Translations under genes and position numbers: made by a program | Shown here: one piece after another, positions 17,757-27,467 of the stretch | How positions within the stretch are numbered: position 1 is the stretch's first letter | Layout: each line of letters opens with the position of its first letter | Notes under the pieces: model-generated | Databases searched by the model: none | What the model was told of the DNA's origin: nothing | Seen by the model: only the letters and a program-made list of their open reading frames with translations | NCBI GenBank assembly: GCA_965200355.1 | Contig: OZ241351.1 | Coordinates: 2,790,001 to 2,854,000 of the forward strand | Direction: 5' to 3' | Source: Bin18 sp965200355 | GTDB taxonomy: Bacteria; Desulfobacterota; Binatia; Bin18 | Length of the DNA stretch: 64,000 nucleotides

Positions 17757-18010
17757 ATGCTTCTCCCGACTCGGGATACGGCTCCGAGAAGTCTGCTCAA
17801 TTCAACACAACAATGTAGCGTTCGATTAGAGGGACGGGGCGGGGGGTAAACCCGACCGGTGTTGGTAGAGAACCATAGCGAACAAGGTGAATAACCGATT
17901 GTTTTCCTCACCATACACAAAATACGCCGACATTCCAAGCCAAAAGACCGGCCAGGAATGGCCCCTAGGTGACGAAAAGGTGAGAAAATCGAGGCTTTCT
18001 CGCCGGGCCT

Positions 18011-19165
18011 CTATACGCGATATTTTTTCAGGAGGTTGCGAGCGATCACCAGTTTCTGAATTTCGCTCGTGCCTTCTCCAATAATCATGAGGGGGGCGTC
18101 CCGATAAAACCGTTCGACCGGAAACTCCTGGGTGTAGCCATACCCGCCCAGCACCCGCATCGCTTCCAGGGCGACTTCTTCACACGCCTCGGACGCAAAC
18201 AGTTTGGCCATCCCGGCCTCCAGGTCACACCGCTCGCCCCGGTCTTTCTTCTCGGCCGCCTGCCGGACCAGCAAGCGAGAGGCTTCGACCTTGGTGGCCA
18301 TGTCAGCCAGCTTGAGCTGAATGGCCTGATGTTCACAGATAGGCTTGCCAAAGGTTTCGCGCTGCTGGGAATAGCGGATGGCTTCCTCAAAGGCGGCCTG
18401 GGCCACGCCGACCGCCCGGGCCGCCACATTGATCCGCCCGACTTCCAAACCGCCCATCACCTGCTTGAACCCCACCCCCTCTGCGCCGCCGATTAGCGAG
18501 GCCGCCGGCGTCGCAAAGTCCTCAAAGGCGAGTTCACACGTATCCAGCCCTTTATAGCCCAGCTTCTTGATGTCTCGACTGACGGTGAGTCCCGGAGCGC
18601 CTTTCTCGGCGGCAAACAGGCTGATGCCGGTATAGGCCGGCTCGGCGTTGGGGTCAGTCTTGGCGGCGACCGCCAGGATATTGCCGTGCCGGGCGTTGGT
18701 AATAAACATTTTCGAGCCGTTGAGCAGATAGCGGTCGCCCTGCTTTTTGGCCGTGGTCCGAATGCGCTGCACATCGCTCCCGGCATGGGGTTCGGTGAGG
18801 GCGAGGCCGCCGCGTTTCTCCCCGCTGGCCATAACTGGCAGGAGACGCTGCTTTTGTTCTTCGGTGCCGAACAATACCAGGATATGCGCGAACAGCAGGT
18901 GGGAGTTCAGGACACCGGTCAGGCTCATCCAGCCACGACAGATTTCCTCAATCATCAGGGCATAGGTGGTAAAGGACAACCCCAGGCCGCCATACTCGGT
19001 GGGGATGATCGCTCCGAATAAACCAAGCTCCTTCATGCGCTCAACCAGGGCGTGGGGGTATTCGTCACGATGCTCCATCTCGCTGGCGACCGGCTTGACC
19101 TCACGCTCCACGAAACGGTTGAGCGTGGACAGGATTTGTTGTTGTTCTGTATCGAGCGCAGGCAT
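18011..19165 (-). CDS. Acyl-CoA dehydrogenase
   Basis: Start set at 19165 with AAAGGA upstream; the open frame continues to 20083 but that part is antisense to mutS and is not family sequence. The 384-residue product has the FAD-binding signature LTEPHAGSDV, the GGYGYTQEFPVERFYRDA segment and a C-terminal IGEGTSEIQ with the position used as catalytic glutamate in many members. It catalyses alpha,beta-dehydrogenation of an acyl-CoA and passes electrons to ETF. The chain-length preference is not readable. The 254 bases separating it from fusA show no gene. Confidence 0.92.
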   Translation of the reverse strand: MPALDTEQQQILSTLNRFVEREVKPVASEMEHRDEYPHALVERMKELGLFGAIIPTEYGGLGLSFTTYALMIEEICRGWMSLTGVLNSHLLFAHILVLFGTEEQKQRLLPVMASGEKRGGLALTEPHAGSDVQRIRTTAKKQGDRYLLNGSKMFITNARHGNILAVAAKTDPNAEPAYTGISLFAAEKGAPGLTVSRDIKKLGYKGLDTCELAFEDFATPAASLIGGAEGVGFKQVMGGLEVGRINVAARAVGVAQAAFEEAIRYSQQRETFGKPICEHQAIQLKLADMATKVEASRLLVRQAAEKKDRGERCDLEAGMAKLFASEACEEVALEAMRVLGGYGYTQEFPVERFYRDAPLMIIGEGTSEIQKLVIARNLLKKYRV

Positions 19166-19318
19166 GATGGGTATCCTTTCTGCCGAGTCTAGGGTGTATT
19201 CTCCAGCTTTATCCCTTGAGATCAAGAGAGAATCAGCCGGGCTGAGCGCCCGGCGGACTGGCTGGACACAGGGAAAGCGTATAATGAAGAAAAAACAACA
19301 GCAACGGCGAAGAACAGC

Positions 19319-21838
19319 ATGGCTCTCACCCCCTTGATGCAGCAATATCTCTCGGTCAAGCAACAGCATCAGGACGCGATTGTGCTGTGTCGCCTGGGGG
19401 ACTTCTACGAGATATTTTTCGATGATGCGCCGCTGGTCGCAAACCTGCTTGACCTGACCCTGACCGCCCGCGACGGCGGGGGCGGCAAGATTCCCATGTG
19501 CGGCGTGCCCTATCATGCCATCCAGGGCTATATCGCCCGGCTGGTCAAGGCCGGCAAGAAAGTGGCCCTGTATGACCAGGTGGAAGACCCGAAAACCGCA
19601 AAGGGGTTGGTCAAGCGCGCCGTGACGCGCGTAGTGACCCCTTCTACGTATGTCGAAAACGAGGCCGACGAAACAAGCCCGGCCTTGCTGGGACTGTTTG
19701 CTCAGGGACGCCAGTGGGGGCTGGCGCTGCTCGAACCCACGACCGGAACGTTCCAATTCTGGAATGAGACGGAATCGGGCCTGGCTGACACCCTGGCTCA
19801 TCTCGCGCCGCGTGAGATTGTTACCACCAAGGGCATGGCCGGGCATCCCGCTCTGGCGGCCTATAGGAGCGGGCCGGCTGGGGTTGCCCTGACCACGCTG
19901 GAAGACTGGCAGGCGGCCGGCGATGATAGCGTTGCCTGTATCCAGTCTTTTTTCGGGCTGGACTCTATACGCGCCTTGGAACTGGACTCGGAAACCACCA
20001 GCGCGGTTGCCCTGGTCCTCCGTTTTCTCCAGCAGCATATGCCGGGCAGCCTGCCGCATATCGGCCTGCCAAAACGGCTCCACAGCGGCGAAACCATGCT
20101 GCTGGGTCCGGTCGTCGAGCGGAGTCTTGAACTCTTTCGCCCGGCAAATCCCGACATGCGGGGCAAGGCGTTGATCGATGTCGTGGATGCTGCGGTCACG
20201 CCTATGGGCCGGCGGCTGTTACAGCACTGGCTGAGGAACCCGCTCTTGTCCGTGTCTGCCATTGAAGCCCGGCACGCCGGGGTGGCGGAGTACGTTAATA
20301 CGCCGGCCATATTGGAAGCGGTACGCGCCGCGCTCGCCCCCATTCGTGACCTGGAACGCTTGGTGGCCCGTTTTAGTTGTCAAGTGGCCAATCCCAAAGA
20401 CAGCGCCGCGCTGCGAGACTCGCTGGCCCACATCCCTGGTGTGAGTCAAGCCCTCGCAGCGGTCCAGAGTCCGCTGCTGAGGCAACAGCGCGAACAACTG
20501 CACGCTGACCTTGGCCCACTGCCAGACACCCTGACACGCGCCCTCGTCGAGGTGCCGCCGGTGCACCTCCGAGAAGGGGGCGTTTTTGCGCCCGGCTATC
20601 ATGCCGAGCTGGACCGCTTGCACGGGCTGGCCTCGGATGCCAAGCAATGGCTGGCCACGCTCCAGGCCAGGGAAAGTGAGCGCACGGGGATTCCCTCGCT
20701 CAGAATTGGCTATCACCGAGTCTTTGGCTACTATCTGGAAGTCTCCAAGGCCCATCTGAATAAAGTCCCTGACGCATATATGCGCAAACAAACCCTGGCG
20801 AATGCGGAGCGATTCGTCACACCGGAGCTGAAAGAATACGAGGAGCATATTCTCAACGCCCAGGACCGCGCGGTCGCCCTGGAGCAGGAACTCTTTGCCG
20901 AATTATGCGCGCTGGTCCTCCAGTATATGACACCGATTCAAGCTATCGCGCAGGCCTGCGCCCAGCTTGACGTCTTAGCCGGCTTTGCCTGGGTGGCCGT
21001 CACGCAGCACTACGTCCGACCTGATATGTCAGAGGCGGCCGAACTGTCGATTGTTGGCGGACGACATCCGGTTGTGGAGTCGCTGCTGGGACGGAGCGCT
21101 TTTGTCGAGAACGATATCCAACTCAACCGCTCGGATCAGCAGCTCCTGCTTGTGACCGCCCCCAATATGAGCGGGAAATCCGTGTATTTACGCCAAGCTG
21201 CGCTGATTGTACTCCTGGCCCAGAGCGGTGCTTTCGTGCCGGCCAAGCAGGCCCGGATTGGCATTGTCGATCGGATTTTTACACGTATCGGAGCCTCCGA
21301 TAATCTCGCCTTGGGGGAAAGTACGTTTGCCGTCGAAATGATTGAAACCGCCCAGATTCTGAACGCGGCCACGGAACGGAGTCTCTTGCTGCTGGATGAG
21401 ATTGGACGGGGAACCTCAACGTCAGACGGCCTGTCCATTGCCAGAGCGATTATTGAGTTTCTGGTGGCGAGCGAAGGGCCACGACCCCGAACCCTGTTTG
21501 CCACGCATTTCCACGAACTTACCGACTTGCAACCGCTGCTGCCCGGTCTGGTGAATTATACCTTTGCCGTTCGGGAATGGCAGGATGAGGTTGTTTTTCT
21601 CTATCAGGTGATTGAGGGGGCTGCGGATCAGTCTTACGGTATCCATGTGGCCAAGCTGGCGGGGCTGCCACGAGCGGTGACCGAACGAGCGGAAGACATA
21701 CTCCGAGACCTCGAAGGGTCTGCATGGCTGGTCCGACCAGCCACAAAACGGGACCGGGGCAGGAAGAGGAAAACCCCGACCAGGGGACCAGACCGGCCGC
21801 CTCAGCTGGGTCTCTTTGGACACGCGGGTGAGTCGTAG
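19319..21838 (+). CDS. mutS: DNA mismatch recognition ATPase MutS
   Basis: The 839-residue protein begins with the mismatch-binding domain containing the Phe29-Tyr30-Glu31 wedge (in LGDFYEIF). The connector, lever and clamp domains follow, and the ATPase carries a Walker A APNMSGKS, a Walker B LLLLDEIGRGTSTSDG and the THFHEL switch. It binds mismatches and recruits MutL. A TATAAT lies at 19280-19285 but I see no well-spaced -35. The stop codon is one base from the mutL start, so the two are translationally coupled. Confidence 0.97.
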   Translation: MALTPLMQQYLSVKQQHQDAIVLCRLGDFYEIFFDDAPLVANLLDLTLTARDGGGGKIPMCGVPYHAIQGYIARLVKAGKKVALYDQVEDPKTAKGLVKRAVTRVVTPSTYVENEADETSPALLGLFAQGRQWGLALLEPTTGTFQFWNETESGLADTLAHLAPREIVTTKGMAGHPALAAYRSGPAGVALTTLEDWQAAGDDSVACIQSFFGLDSIRALELDSETTSAVALVLRFLQQHMPGSLPHIGLPKRLHSGETMLLGPVVERSLELFRPANPDMRGKALIDVVDAAVTPMGRRLLQHWLRNPLLSVSAIEARHAGVAEYVNTPAILEAVRAALAPIRDLERLVARFSCQVANPKDSAALRDSLAHIPGVSQALAAVQSPLLRQQREQLHADLGPLPDTLTRALVEVPPVHLREGGVFAPGYHAELDRLHGLASDAKQWLATLQARESERTGIPSLRIGYHRVFGYYLEVSKAHLNKVPDAYMRKQTLANAERFVTPELKEYEEHILNAQDRAVALEQELFAELCALVLQYMTPIQAIAQACAQLDVLAGFAWVAVTQHYVRPDMSEAAELSIVGGRHPVVESLLGRSAFVENDIQLNRSDQQLLLVTAPNMSGKSVYLRQAALIVLLAQSGAFVPAKQARIGIVDRIFTRIGASDNLALGESTFAVEMIETAQILNAATERSLLLLDEIGRGTSTSDGLSIARAIIEFLVASEGPRPRTLFATHFHELTDLQPLLPGLVNYTFAVREWQDEVVFLYQVIEGAADQSYGIHVAKLAGLPRAVTERAEDILRDLEGSAWLVRPATKRDRGRKRKTPTRGPDRPPQLGLFGHAGES

Positions 21839-21839
21839 T

Positions 21840-23738
21840 ATGGACCGCATTCGTCTGCTGGATTCGGACACGATTGAGCAGCTCCGGGCGGGAGAAGTGA
21901 TTGAGCGGCCGGCCTCAATTGTCAAAGAGTTGGTCGAGAATGCGATTGACGCCGGCGCCCGCTCAATCAGCGTGGCGATGACCAAAGGCGGCATTGATGA
22001 AATCGTTGTTCAGGATGACGGCAGCGGCCTGACGCCAGAAGATGCGCCGCTCGCATTCCAGCGGCACGCGACCAGTAAAATCCAATCCAGCAACGACCTC
22101 TTCCTCCTCACCAGCCTAGGCTTCCGCGGCGAGGCGCTGGCCAGCATTGCGGCGGTCACGCAGGTCGAATTACTCTCCCGGACAGCCCAGGCCATCGAAG
22201 GCGTGCGCGTGCGGGCGGGTGGCAGTGGGCCGATAGAGACAACCCCGGCCGGTTGTCCACAGGGCACGACGGTCACCACGCGCCATTTGTTTTTTAATAC
22301 CCCACCGCGGCGGGCCTTCCTCAAATCTCCGACCGCCGAAAGCCATCAGGTGCATGAGGTGTTGATCGCCCTGGCATTGTCGCGTCCGTCCATTCACTTT
22401 CGCTTGCAGTCGGACGGCCGCGAGGTGTTTCATGCGCCGCCTCAGGCGGACTTGGCCCTGCGGGCGCGGGCGGTTATGGGAAAAGAATGGGCCCAGGAAT
22501 TCCTCCCGCTGCCGAGTGCGGAAGCAACCCTGGCCGAAGAGGGGGTTGGGGTAACTGGCCTCATCAGCCCGCCTAGTCGCAGCCGCAATACCCGGACCGG
22601 ACAATACTTCTTCGTGAACGGGCGGCCGGTGAAAAGCCAGCCGGTGTCCTCTGCCCTGCGTCGCGGCTATGGGGAACTGCTGCCGGCTGGCCGCTTCCCC
22701 TTGGGCATACTCTATGTGACGGTCCCGACTGACCAGGTTGACGTCAACGTCCATCCCACAAAGCGCGAAGTGAAGTTCAAAGAGGAACGGGCACTCCTCC
22801 AGATGATCGTCCAGACCGTGAGAAAGGTCCTTGACCGGGCAAATCTATTCAAAAAAATTGATCTTCCCGTCTCTCGACCACGTGTCAATCGACCGCCTCA
22901 TCGCCGAGCCACGGGCGTGTCCGGTGCGGGGGAGCCGGGCCGGGGCGAGAGCCGGGCCTTGGACCGCTCGGTCCCGAGACCCGACCCGGCCGATTACCCA
23001 AGACCCCAAAAACAGCGCAAACCCTCTTCCGCTGACTCGTATGGAGGGCAGTCCGCGCTCGGCGGACGCATGTTGAAAAATCCGCGGGTCCAAAAATCGG
23101 AGGCCGCCCCACTGAGTCCAGCCCCCTCACAAACGCCCTTGTGGCAACGGCCTGATGGAGCCGAATTCCGTATTGTTGGGCAGAGCCATGAGTTGTTTAT
23201 CGTGGTTGAAGTAGAGGGCGAACTCTGGATTGTGGATCAGCACGCCGCGCATGAGCGGATTATATACGAACAGGTGCTGACCAGCTTGCAGCAAAACCAT
23301 CGGGATGTGCAGCCGCTCCTGTTACCAGTGACGTTTGATCTCTCACCTGCCGCGTGCAGTGTATTCGAGGAACTCCACGACTCTCTGGCCCTCATCGGCT
23401 TTGATATTCAGCCCTTTGGAGGGAAAACGTTTCAGGTACAGGCGACGCCGGCCTATTTCCGACCGGCTGATATTCCAGGGCTGCTGAGCGAGCTGGCCGA
23501 GGCCAGGGCAGAAGGGCGCTCGGATAATTCTATTACAGCCAAGCAAGAAGACTTAGCGGCGCGTATCGCCTGTAAGGTGAAATCCATCAAAGCCGGTCAG
23601 ACCTTGACCGGGGAGGCCATGCACGCCCTGGTGCAAGCGCTTTTGGCGTGTACCTCGCCCTTCACCTGTCCGCACGGCCGGCCAACGCTGGTCCGCTATG
23701 CGGTGCGCCAACTCGAACGCCAGTTTGACCGGCGCTGA
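21840..23738 (+). CDS. mutL: DNA mismatch repair protein MutL (endonuclease type)
   Basis: The start ATG at 21840 follows the mutS stop by one base. The 632-residue protein has the GHKL ATPase N-terminus (VENAIDAGA, QDDGSGL, TSLGFRGEAL), a disordered Pro/Arg-rich linker (about 345-430) and a C-terminal dimerisation domain. That domain carries DQHAAHERIIYE, an exact match to the DQHA(x)2E(x)4E metal motif. This marks a nicking MutL of the non-E. coli type, consistent with a mutH-free mismatch repair pathway. A C-terminal CPHGRP segment completes the endonuclease site. Confidence 0.96.
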   Translation: MDRIRLLDSDTIEQLRAGEVIERPASIVKELVENAIDAGARSISVAMTKGGIDEIVVQDDGSGLTPEDAPLAFQRHATSKIQSSNDLFLLTSLGFRGEALASIAAVTQVELLSRTAQAIEGVRVRAGGSGPIETTPAGCPQGTTVTTRHLFFNTPPRRAFLKSPTAESHQVHEVLIALALSRPSIHFRLQSDGREVFHAPPQADLALRARAVMGKEWAQEFLPLPSAEATLAEEGVGVTGLISPPSRSRNTRTGQYFFVNGRPVKSQPVSSALRRGYGELLPAGRFPLGILYVTVPTDQVDVNVHPTKREVKFKEERALLQMIVQTVRKVLDRANLFKKIDLPVSRPRVNRPPHRRATGVSGAGEPGRGESRALDRSVPRPDPADYPRPQKQRKPSSADSYGGQSALGGRMLKNPRVQKSEAAPLSPAPSQTPLWQRPDGAEFRIVGQSHELFIVVEVEGELWIVDQHAAHERIIYEQVLTSLQQNHRDVQPLLLPVTFDLSPAACSVFEELHDSLALIGFDIQPFGGKTFQVQATPAYFRPADIPGLLSELAEARAEGRSDNSITAKQEDLAARIACKVKSIKAGQTLTGEAMHALVQALLACTSPFTCPHGRPTLVRYAVRQLERQFDRR

Positions 23739-23819
23739 TGATGCGTCCGGCTGGTCGGCCTGTAAGCGGCGAGGGCGCAGATATTGTATCAAAACATCAT
23801 CCCCTTTATGCTTCGATGT

Positions 23820-24068
23820 ATGAGGACAACCCTAACTCTCGATGATGACGTTGCAGCTCTTTTACAGCAGGTATGGGACGGAAAAAAAGGGAAGCTGAAG
23901 GATGTCGTCAACGAAGCACTCCGGCTAGGACTCAGCCAGATGACGAAGCCTGACCAGTGTTCAACCCCGTACAGCACCCAGCCCGTTTCTTTAGGCAAAT
24001 GTCTGATAGGCAGTCTGGACGATATTACCGAAGCGCTGGCCGTGGGTGAGGGGGAGCAATTCCGTTGA
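23820..24068 (+). CDS. VapB-like antitoxin
   Basis: The start at 23820 gives an 82-residue protein opening MRTTLTLDDDVA, typical of ribbon-helix-helix antitoxins (first beta strand, then VNEALRLGL as a helix). The C-terminal half is short and acidic, as expected for a tail that neutralises the toxin. It overlaps the PIN-domain toxin gene by four bases. Likely autoregulated with its toxin; an operator was not identified. Confidence 0.82.
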   Translation: MRTTLTLDDDVAALLQQVWDGKKGKLKDVVNEALRLGLSQMTKPDQCSTPYSTQPVSLGKCLIGSLDDITEALAVGEGEQFR

Positions 24069-24493
24069 TCCTCATTGATGCGAACCTCCTCGTCTATGCG
24101 CATGTCGGGGATCTGCCGCAACATGCCAGCGCCCGGATATGGTTGGATACTCAACTGAACAGTGTAACTCCTGTGGGTCTCCCCTGGCCGAGTTTACTCG
24201 CCTTTGTGCGTCTCGTATCGAATCCTCGTATCTTTGAGCGACCAGAGCCCCTTTTGGAGGCGTGGAGCCAGGTTGCGCAGTGGCTCTCGCTTGAACCGGT
24301 CTGGATTCCGCAGCCGACCAGACATCACCAGGCTATACTGGGGAGGCTGCTTGAACAGGTCCAACGGCCCAATCTCGTTCCAGATGCACATCTCGCGGCC
24401 CTTGCAATGGAACACGGTTTAACGCTCTACTCAGCGGATGGTGATTTCGCCCGTTTCTCAGACCTGAAATGGGTGAATCCTTTGTTGCCGTAG
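24065..24493 (+). CDS. VapC-family PIN-domain ribonuclease toxin
   Basis: Translation starts at TTG 24065 within a TTGA overlap with the antitoxin stop. The 142-residue PIN domain has Asp5 in DANLLVYA and the C-terminal acidic pair region (PDAHLAALAMEHGLTLYSADGDFARF), giving the conserved aspartates for Mg. It follows the pattern of the TIGR00028-type PIN subfamily (LPWPSLLAFVRLVSNPRIF). Such toxins cleave specific RNAs, often tRNA, when the antitoxin is lost. The pair sits between mutL and dusB. Confidence 0.85.
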   Translation: MILIDANLLVYAHVGDLPQHASARIWLDTQLNSVTPVGLPWPSLLAFVRLVSNPRIFERPEPLLEAWSQVAQWLSLEPVWIPQPTRHHQAILGRLLEQVQRPNLVPDAHLAALAMEHGLTLYSADGDFARFSDLKWVNPLLP

Positions 24494-24516
24494 ATATTCC
24501 ATAGCGGTCTCCCTGC

Positions 24517-25557
24517 ATGATGAACCCGTTGCGCATAGGAAAATTTTCGCTTCCGACCAATTTACTCCTCGCCCCGCTTGCGGGTTACACGACCCTCCCG
24601 TTTCGGTGGGGTATGCGCGAGGTTGGCGGCTTTGGGCTGGCGACCACGGAGCTGGTCCATGCCCGGTCATTGCTTGAAAAAAACCGGCGCGCATTTGAGT
24701 TGATTGAAACGCGCCCGGAAGATAGCCCGCTCAGCGTCCAGCTCTTTGGACCGGTGGCCGAAGAAGTCCGGGATGCCGCGGTCTGGCTTGAGGAGCAGGG
24801 GGCGGATGTCATTGATATCAATATGGGCTGCCCGGTTGAAAAGGTGGTGAAAATCGGCGCCGGCGCAGCCATGTTAAAAGACCCGAAAGGAACGGGAAAA
24901 TTCGTCCAAACCGTGACGCGGGCGGTCAAAATCCCGGTGACCGTAAAGACGCGCCTGGGCTGGGACCAGACGCGCCTGGATGCGCCAGTGCTGGCGCCCA
25001 TTCTTGAAGATGCCGGCGTTGCCGCCCTGACAATTCACGGCCGCACCCGTGCCGAAGCCTTCCGTGGCTCAGTGGACCTGGCTGGAATTCGTGCGGTCGT
25101 GGAATCCGTACAGACCATGCCCGTTTTTGGCAACGGCGATGTGGGTGATATCGCAACAGCGAAACGTATGCTGGAAGAAACGGGCTGTGCGGGGCTGGTG
25201 GTCGGCCGCGGGGCACTGACCAACCCCTGGGTCTTCCAGCATATTCGGGCTGGTTTGCTGGGGCGTCCAGCCCCGCCCGCGCCCGCATTAGCAATCCGCG
25301 TGGCCTTTATGACGCGCCATTTTGAACGCATGGTCCAGCAGCGTGGAGAGCAGCGGGCCTGTACCCAATTCAGGAAGACCATCGACTGGTATGCGAAAGG
25401 TTTTGGGCCCTGTCGGCCGCTGCGTTTAGCCATGAAAGAACTCAGGAGTCGGCAGCACTATGACGATCTGGTTGGCCGGTTCTTGGCCTATCGCAACCAG
25501 CGGCCGCTCTCCCAGGGTGAGAATCATCCGGCTGGTGTTGACGCCCTGCCGGCCTGA
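24517..25557 (+). CDS. dusB: tRNA-dihydrouridine synthase (DusB type)
   Basis: The 346-residue flavoenzyme shows the Dus pattern: LAPLAGYTTLPFR at the N-terminus, the DINMGCPVEKVVK loop with the active-site Cys, VKTRLGW, LTIHGRTR and VFGNGDVGD / GLVVGRGALTNPW. Together these form the FMN-binding TIM barrel. It reduces uridines in the tRNA D-loop using NADPH. The C-terminal helical domain, about 90 residues, is present. Length and motifs fit DusB better than DusA or DusC. Confidence 0.92.
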   Translation: MMNPLRIGKFSLPTNLLLAPLAGYTTLPFRWGMREVGGFGLATTELVHARSLLEKNRRAFELIETRPEDSPLSVQLFGPVAEEVRDAAVWLEEQGADVIDINMGCPVEKVVKIGAGAAMLKDPKGTGKFVQTVTRAVKIPVTVKTRLGWDQTRLDAPVLAPILEDAGVAALTIHGRTRAEAFRGSVDLAGIRAVVESVQTMPVFGNGDVGDIATAKRMLEETGCAGLVVGRGALTNPWVFQHIRAGLLGRPAPPAPALAIRVAFMTRHFERMVQQRGEQRACTQFRKTIDWYAKGFGPCRPLRLAMKELRSRQHYDDLVGRFLAYRNQRPLSQGENHPAGVDALPA

Positions 25558-25656
25558 TGTTCTCACTCCCGTTGACAGCCCGCTCGGTTTTGCCTCGCAA
25601 TGGTGCCATAGTATGTGTCCATCTTACGCAAACTAAAGCCTGCCAACGGAAGAGGG

Positions 25657-26673
25657 ATGATGCACAACGGATCGACTGGCCCTGAAGAAAAGACTCCTGA
25701 CCAACTCTACGCGCACTTGGCTCAACTCGACAGCGCTTATACCTTGGACACCTGCACCCAATACGCCGCCTGGATTCACGAGATTCATGAGATGAAGCGC
25801 CGGCATAATGCCGTCATACTGGCGCATAACTACCAACGCCCAGAGATATTTGAAGTCGCTGACGTGATAGGCGATTCGCTCGAATTGGCCCGCCAGTCAC
25901 AACAGGTTGCGTCTGACCTTGTTGTCTTTTGTGGGGTGCATTTCATGGCAGAAACGGCCAAGATCGTGAATCCCGAGCGAACGGTGCTCCTGCCTGCCCT
26001 CCAGGCCGGCTGTTCGCTGGCCGAGAGTATCACCGGGGAGGCCCTGGCCGACCGGAAAGAAGAACTGCGTCACATATATCCCGACCTCCAGGTGGTGTGC
26101 TACGTCAATACGACCGCGGATGTCAAAGCCGAGTCTGATGTGTGTTGCACCTCGTCGAACGCAGTCCAGGTGGTGGAAGCGCTTGATACGCAGAACATCC
26201 TTTTCGTGCCCGACGAGAATCTGGCCGGCTATGTTCAGAACGAAACCCGCAAGAATATCATTGCCTGGCAGGGCAACTGCTATGTCCATCATCAGATCAC
26301 ACCCGAGCAGATTCAGGCGGTGCGGGACAAACTCCCGCAGGTCAAGGTGCTCATCCATCCTGAGTGCCGGGAAGATGTGCTCGCCCTGGCAGACGCTGTC
26401 CTTTCAACCAGCGCGATGATGCGCTACGCCAAAGAAAGCCCGGCCCAGGAGTTTCTGATCGTGACGGAGTGCGGCCTGTCAGACCGTTTGTTGTTGGAAG
26501 TGCCGGAGAAGAAATTTTACAAGAGCTGTAAGCTGTGCGCCTATATGAAGATGATTACGCTCGAAGGAGTACGGAACTCTCTGCGTGACAGACGTTTTGA
26601 GATTACGCTCCCAGAAGCGACGCGCCTCGGGGCCCAGCGTGCGCTTGACCGTATGCTCGCTCTTCATCCATAG
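25657..26673 (+). CDS. nadA: Quinolinate synthase
   Basis: I start at ATG 25657 because GGAAGAGGG lies directly upstream; a GTG at 25615 would add 14 residues. The protein has the three-fold NadA repeat with AHNYQRPEI, GDSLELA, the CTSSNA segment and the C-terminal CKLCAYMKM. Cysteines in FCGVHFMAETA, CCTSSNA and SCKLC can supply the three 4Fe-4S ligands. NadA condenses iminoaspartate with DHAP to quinolinate in NAD synthesis. nadB is not seen here. The next gene is an NrtR-type regulator, which often controls NAD genes. Confidence 0.95.
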   Translation: MMHNGSTGPEEKTPDQLYAHLAQLDSAYTLDTCTQYAAWIHEIHEMKRRHNAVILAHNYQRPEIFEVADVIGDSLELARQSQQVASDLVVFCGVHFMAETAKIVNPERTVLLPALQAGCSLAESITGEALADRKEELRHIYPDLQVVCYVNTTADVKAESDVCCTSSNAVQVVEALDTQNILFVPDENLAGYVQNETRKNIIAWQGNCYVHHQITPEQIQAVRDKLPQVKVLIHPECREDVLALADAVLSTSAMMRYAKESPAQEFLIVTECGLSDRLLLEVPEKKFYKSCKLCAYMKMITLEGVRNSLRDRRFEITLPEATRLGAQRALDRMLALHP

Positions 26674-26682
26674 TATGCTGCT

Positions 26683-27409
26683 GTGGGCAGAGCAAACGGG
26701 AGCCAGCCGAGCGCAAAACACATTCATCCGCGCGTCGCCGTTGATGCGGTCCTCTTTACGATTACCCAAGGGGCCCTGCGCACGCTGCTGGTAAAAATCA
26801 AGCAAGGCGGGTTCGCCGGTCGCTGGGCTTTTCCTGGTGGTCTGGTCCAGTTGGACGAATCACTCAATGCAGCGGCCCAGCGCGAGCTGTATGAGAAAAC
26901 AGGGGTGCAGGACCTCTACCTGGAACAATTGTATACGTTTGGGAGTGTGACCCGAGACTCGGCTGCCCGGACCGTGTCGGTCGCGTATTTTGCCCTCATC
27001 CCGCCGCTTGTGCAGACACCCCACCTCGGGAAAAAATACGTCGACATTGCCTGGTTCCCTGTGCACGACCTGCCTGAGCTTGCCCATGACCATAACGCCA
27101 TCGCGGCCTATGCGCTGCAACGGCTCCAGAGCAAATTGGGCTATGCGAATATCGTCTACAGTCTCCTGCCGCAGGAATTTACCGTTGCAGAGTTGCAGGG
27201 GGGTCTACGAAATTATTCTCGACCGTCGGTTGGACCGCCGAAATTTTCGGCGCAAGCTCCTCAGTTCCGGTTTGCTCAAGCCTCTCCCGAAAACAAGGCG
27301 GGGCGCGCACCGACCGGCTCAACTCTATTCGTTCTCTCAGCGCCGGCCCACGCAGCTACATGTGTTGTCGCCGTACAGCCTACCCGGAACTCATTGGGCT
27401 GGGGCGTGA
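26683..27409 (+). pseudogene. nrtR: NrtR-type Nudix transcriptional regulator, frameshifted
   Basis: Starting at GTG 26683, ten bases after nadA, the product opens with a Nudix domain. The Nudix box is GGLVQLDES... RELYEKTGV, where the second Glu of the usual EE pair is Lys; this fits a non-catalytic ligand-binding Nudix of NrtR regulators. After LPQEFTVAELQ the reading frame breaks. The winged-helix part (VYEIILDRRLDRRNFRRKLL... and RPAQLYSF) continues in another frame up to a stop at 27407-27409. The break coincides with a run of six G at 27198-27203; five G would restore a 241-residue protein. As read, the frame runs on to 27507 with an unrelated tail. NrtR proteins repress NAD genes and respond to ADP-ribose. 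Confidence 0.8.
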
Positions 27410-27467
27410 TATGTGGTAGGCTGAGAGTCAGCTCGGTCTCTTCGCGTGCCGAAAGGATATTCGACCT

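Noticed and set aside
17175..17849. Long plus-strand open frame over fusA
   Set aside because: Antisense shadow of a GC-rich conserved gene; no motif and no ribosome site. The same applies to the long frames at 5900-6943, 32788-33963 and 54561-55949.
19166..20083. N-terminal extension of the acyl-CoA dehydrogenase
   Set aside because: It runs antisense through the start of mutS and matches no family; the ribosome site supports the start at 19165.
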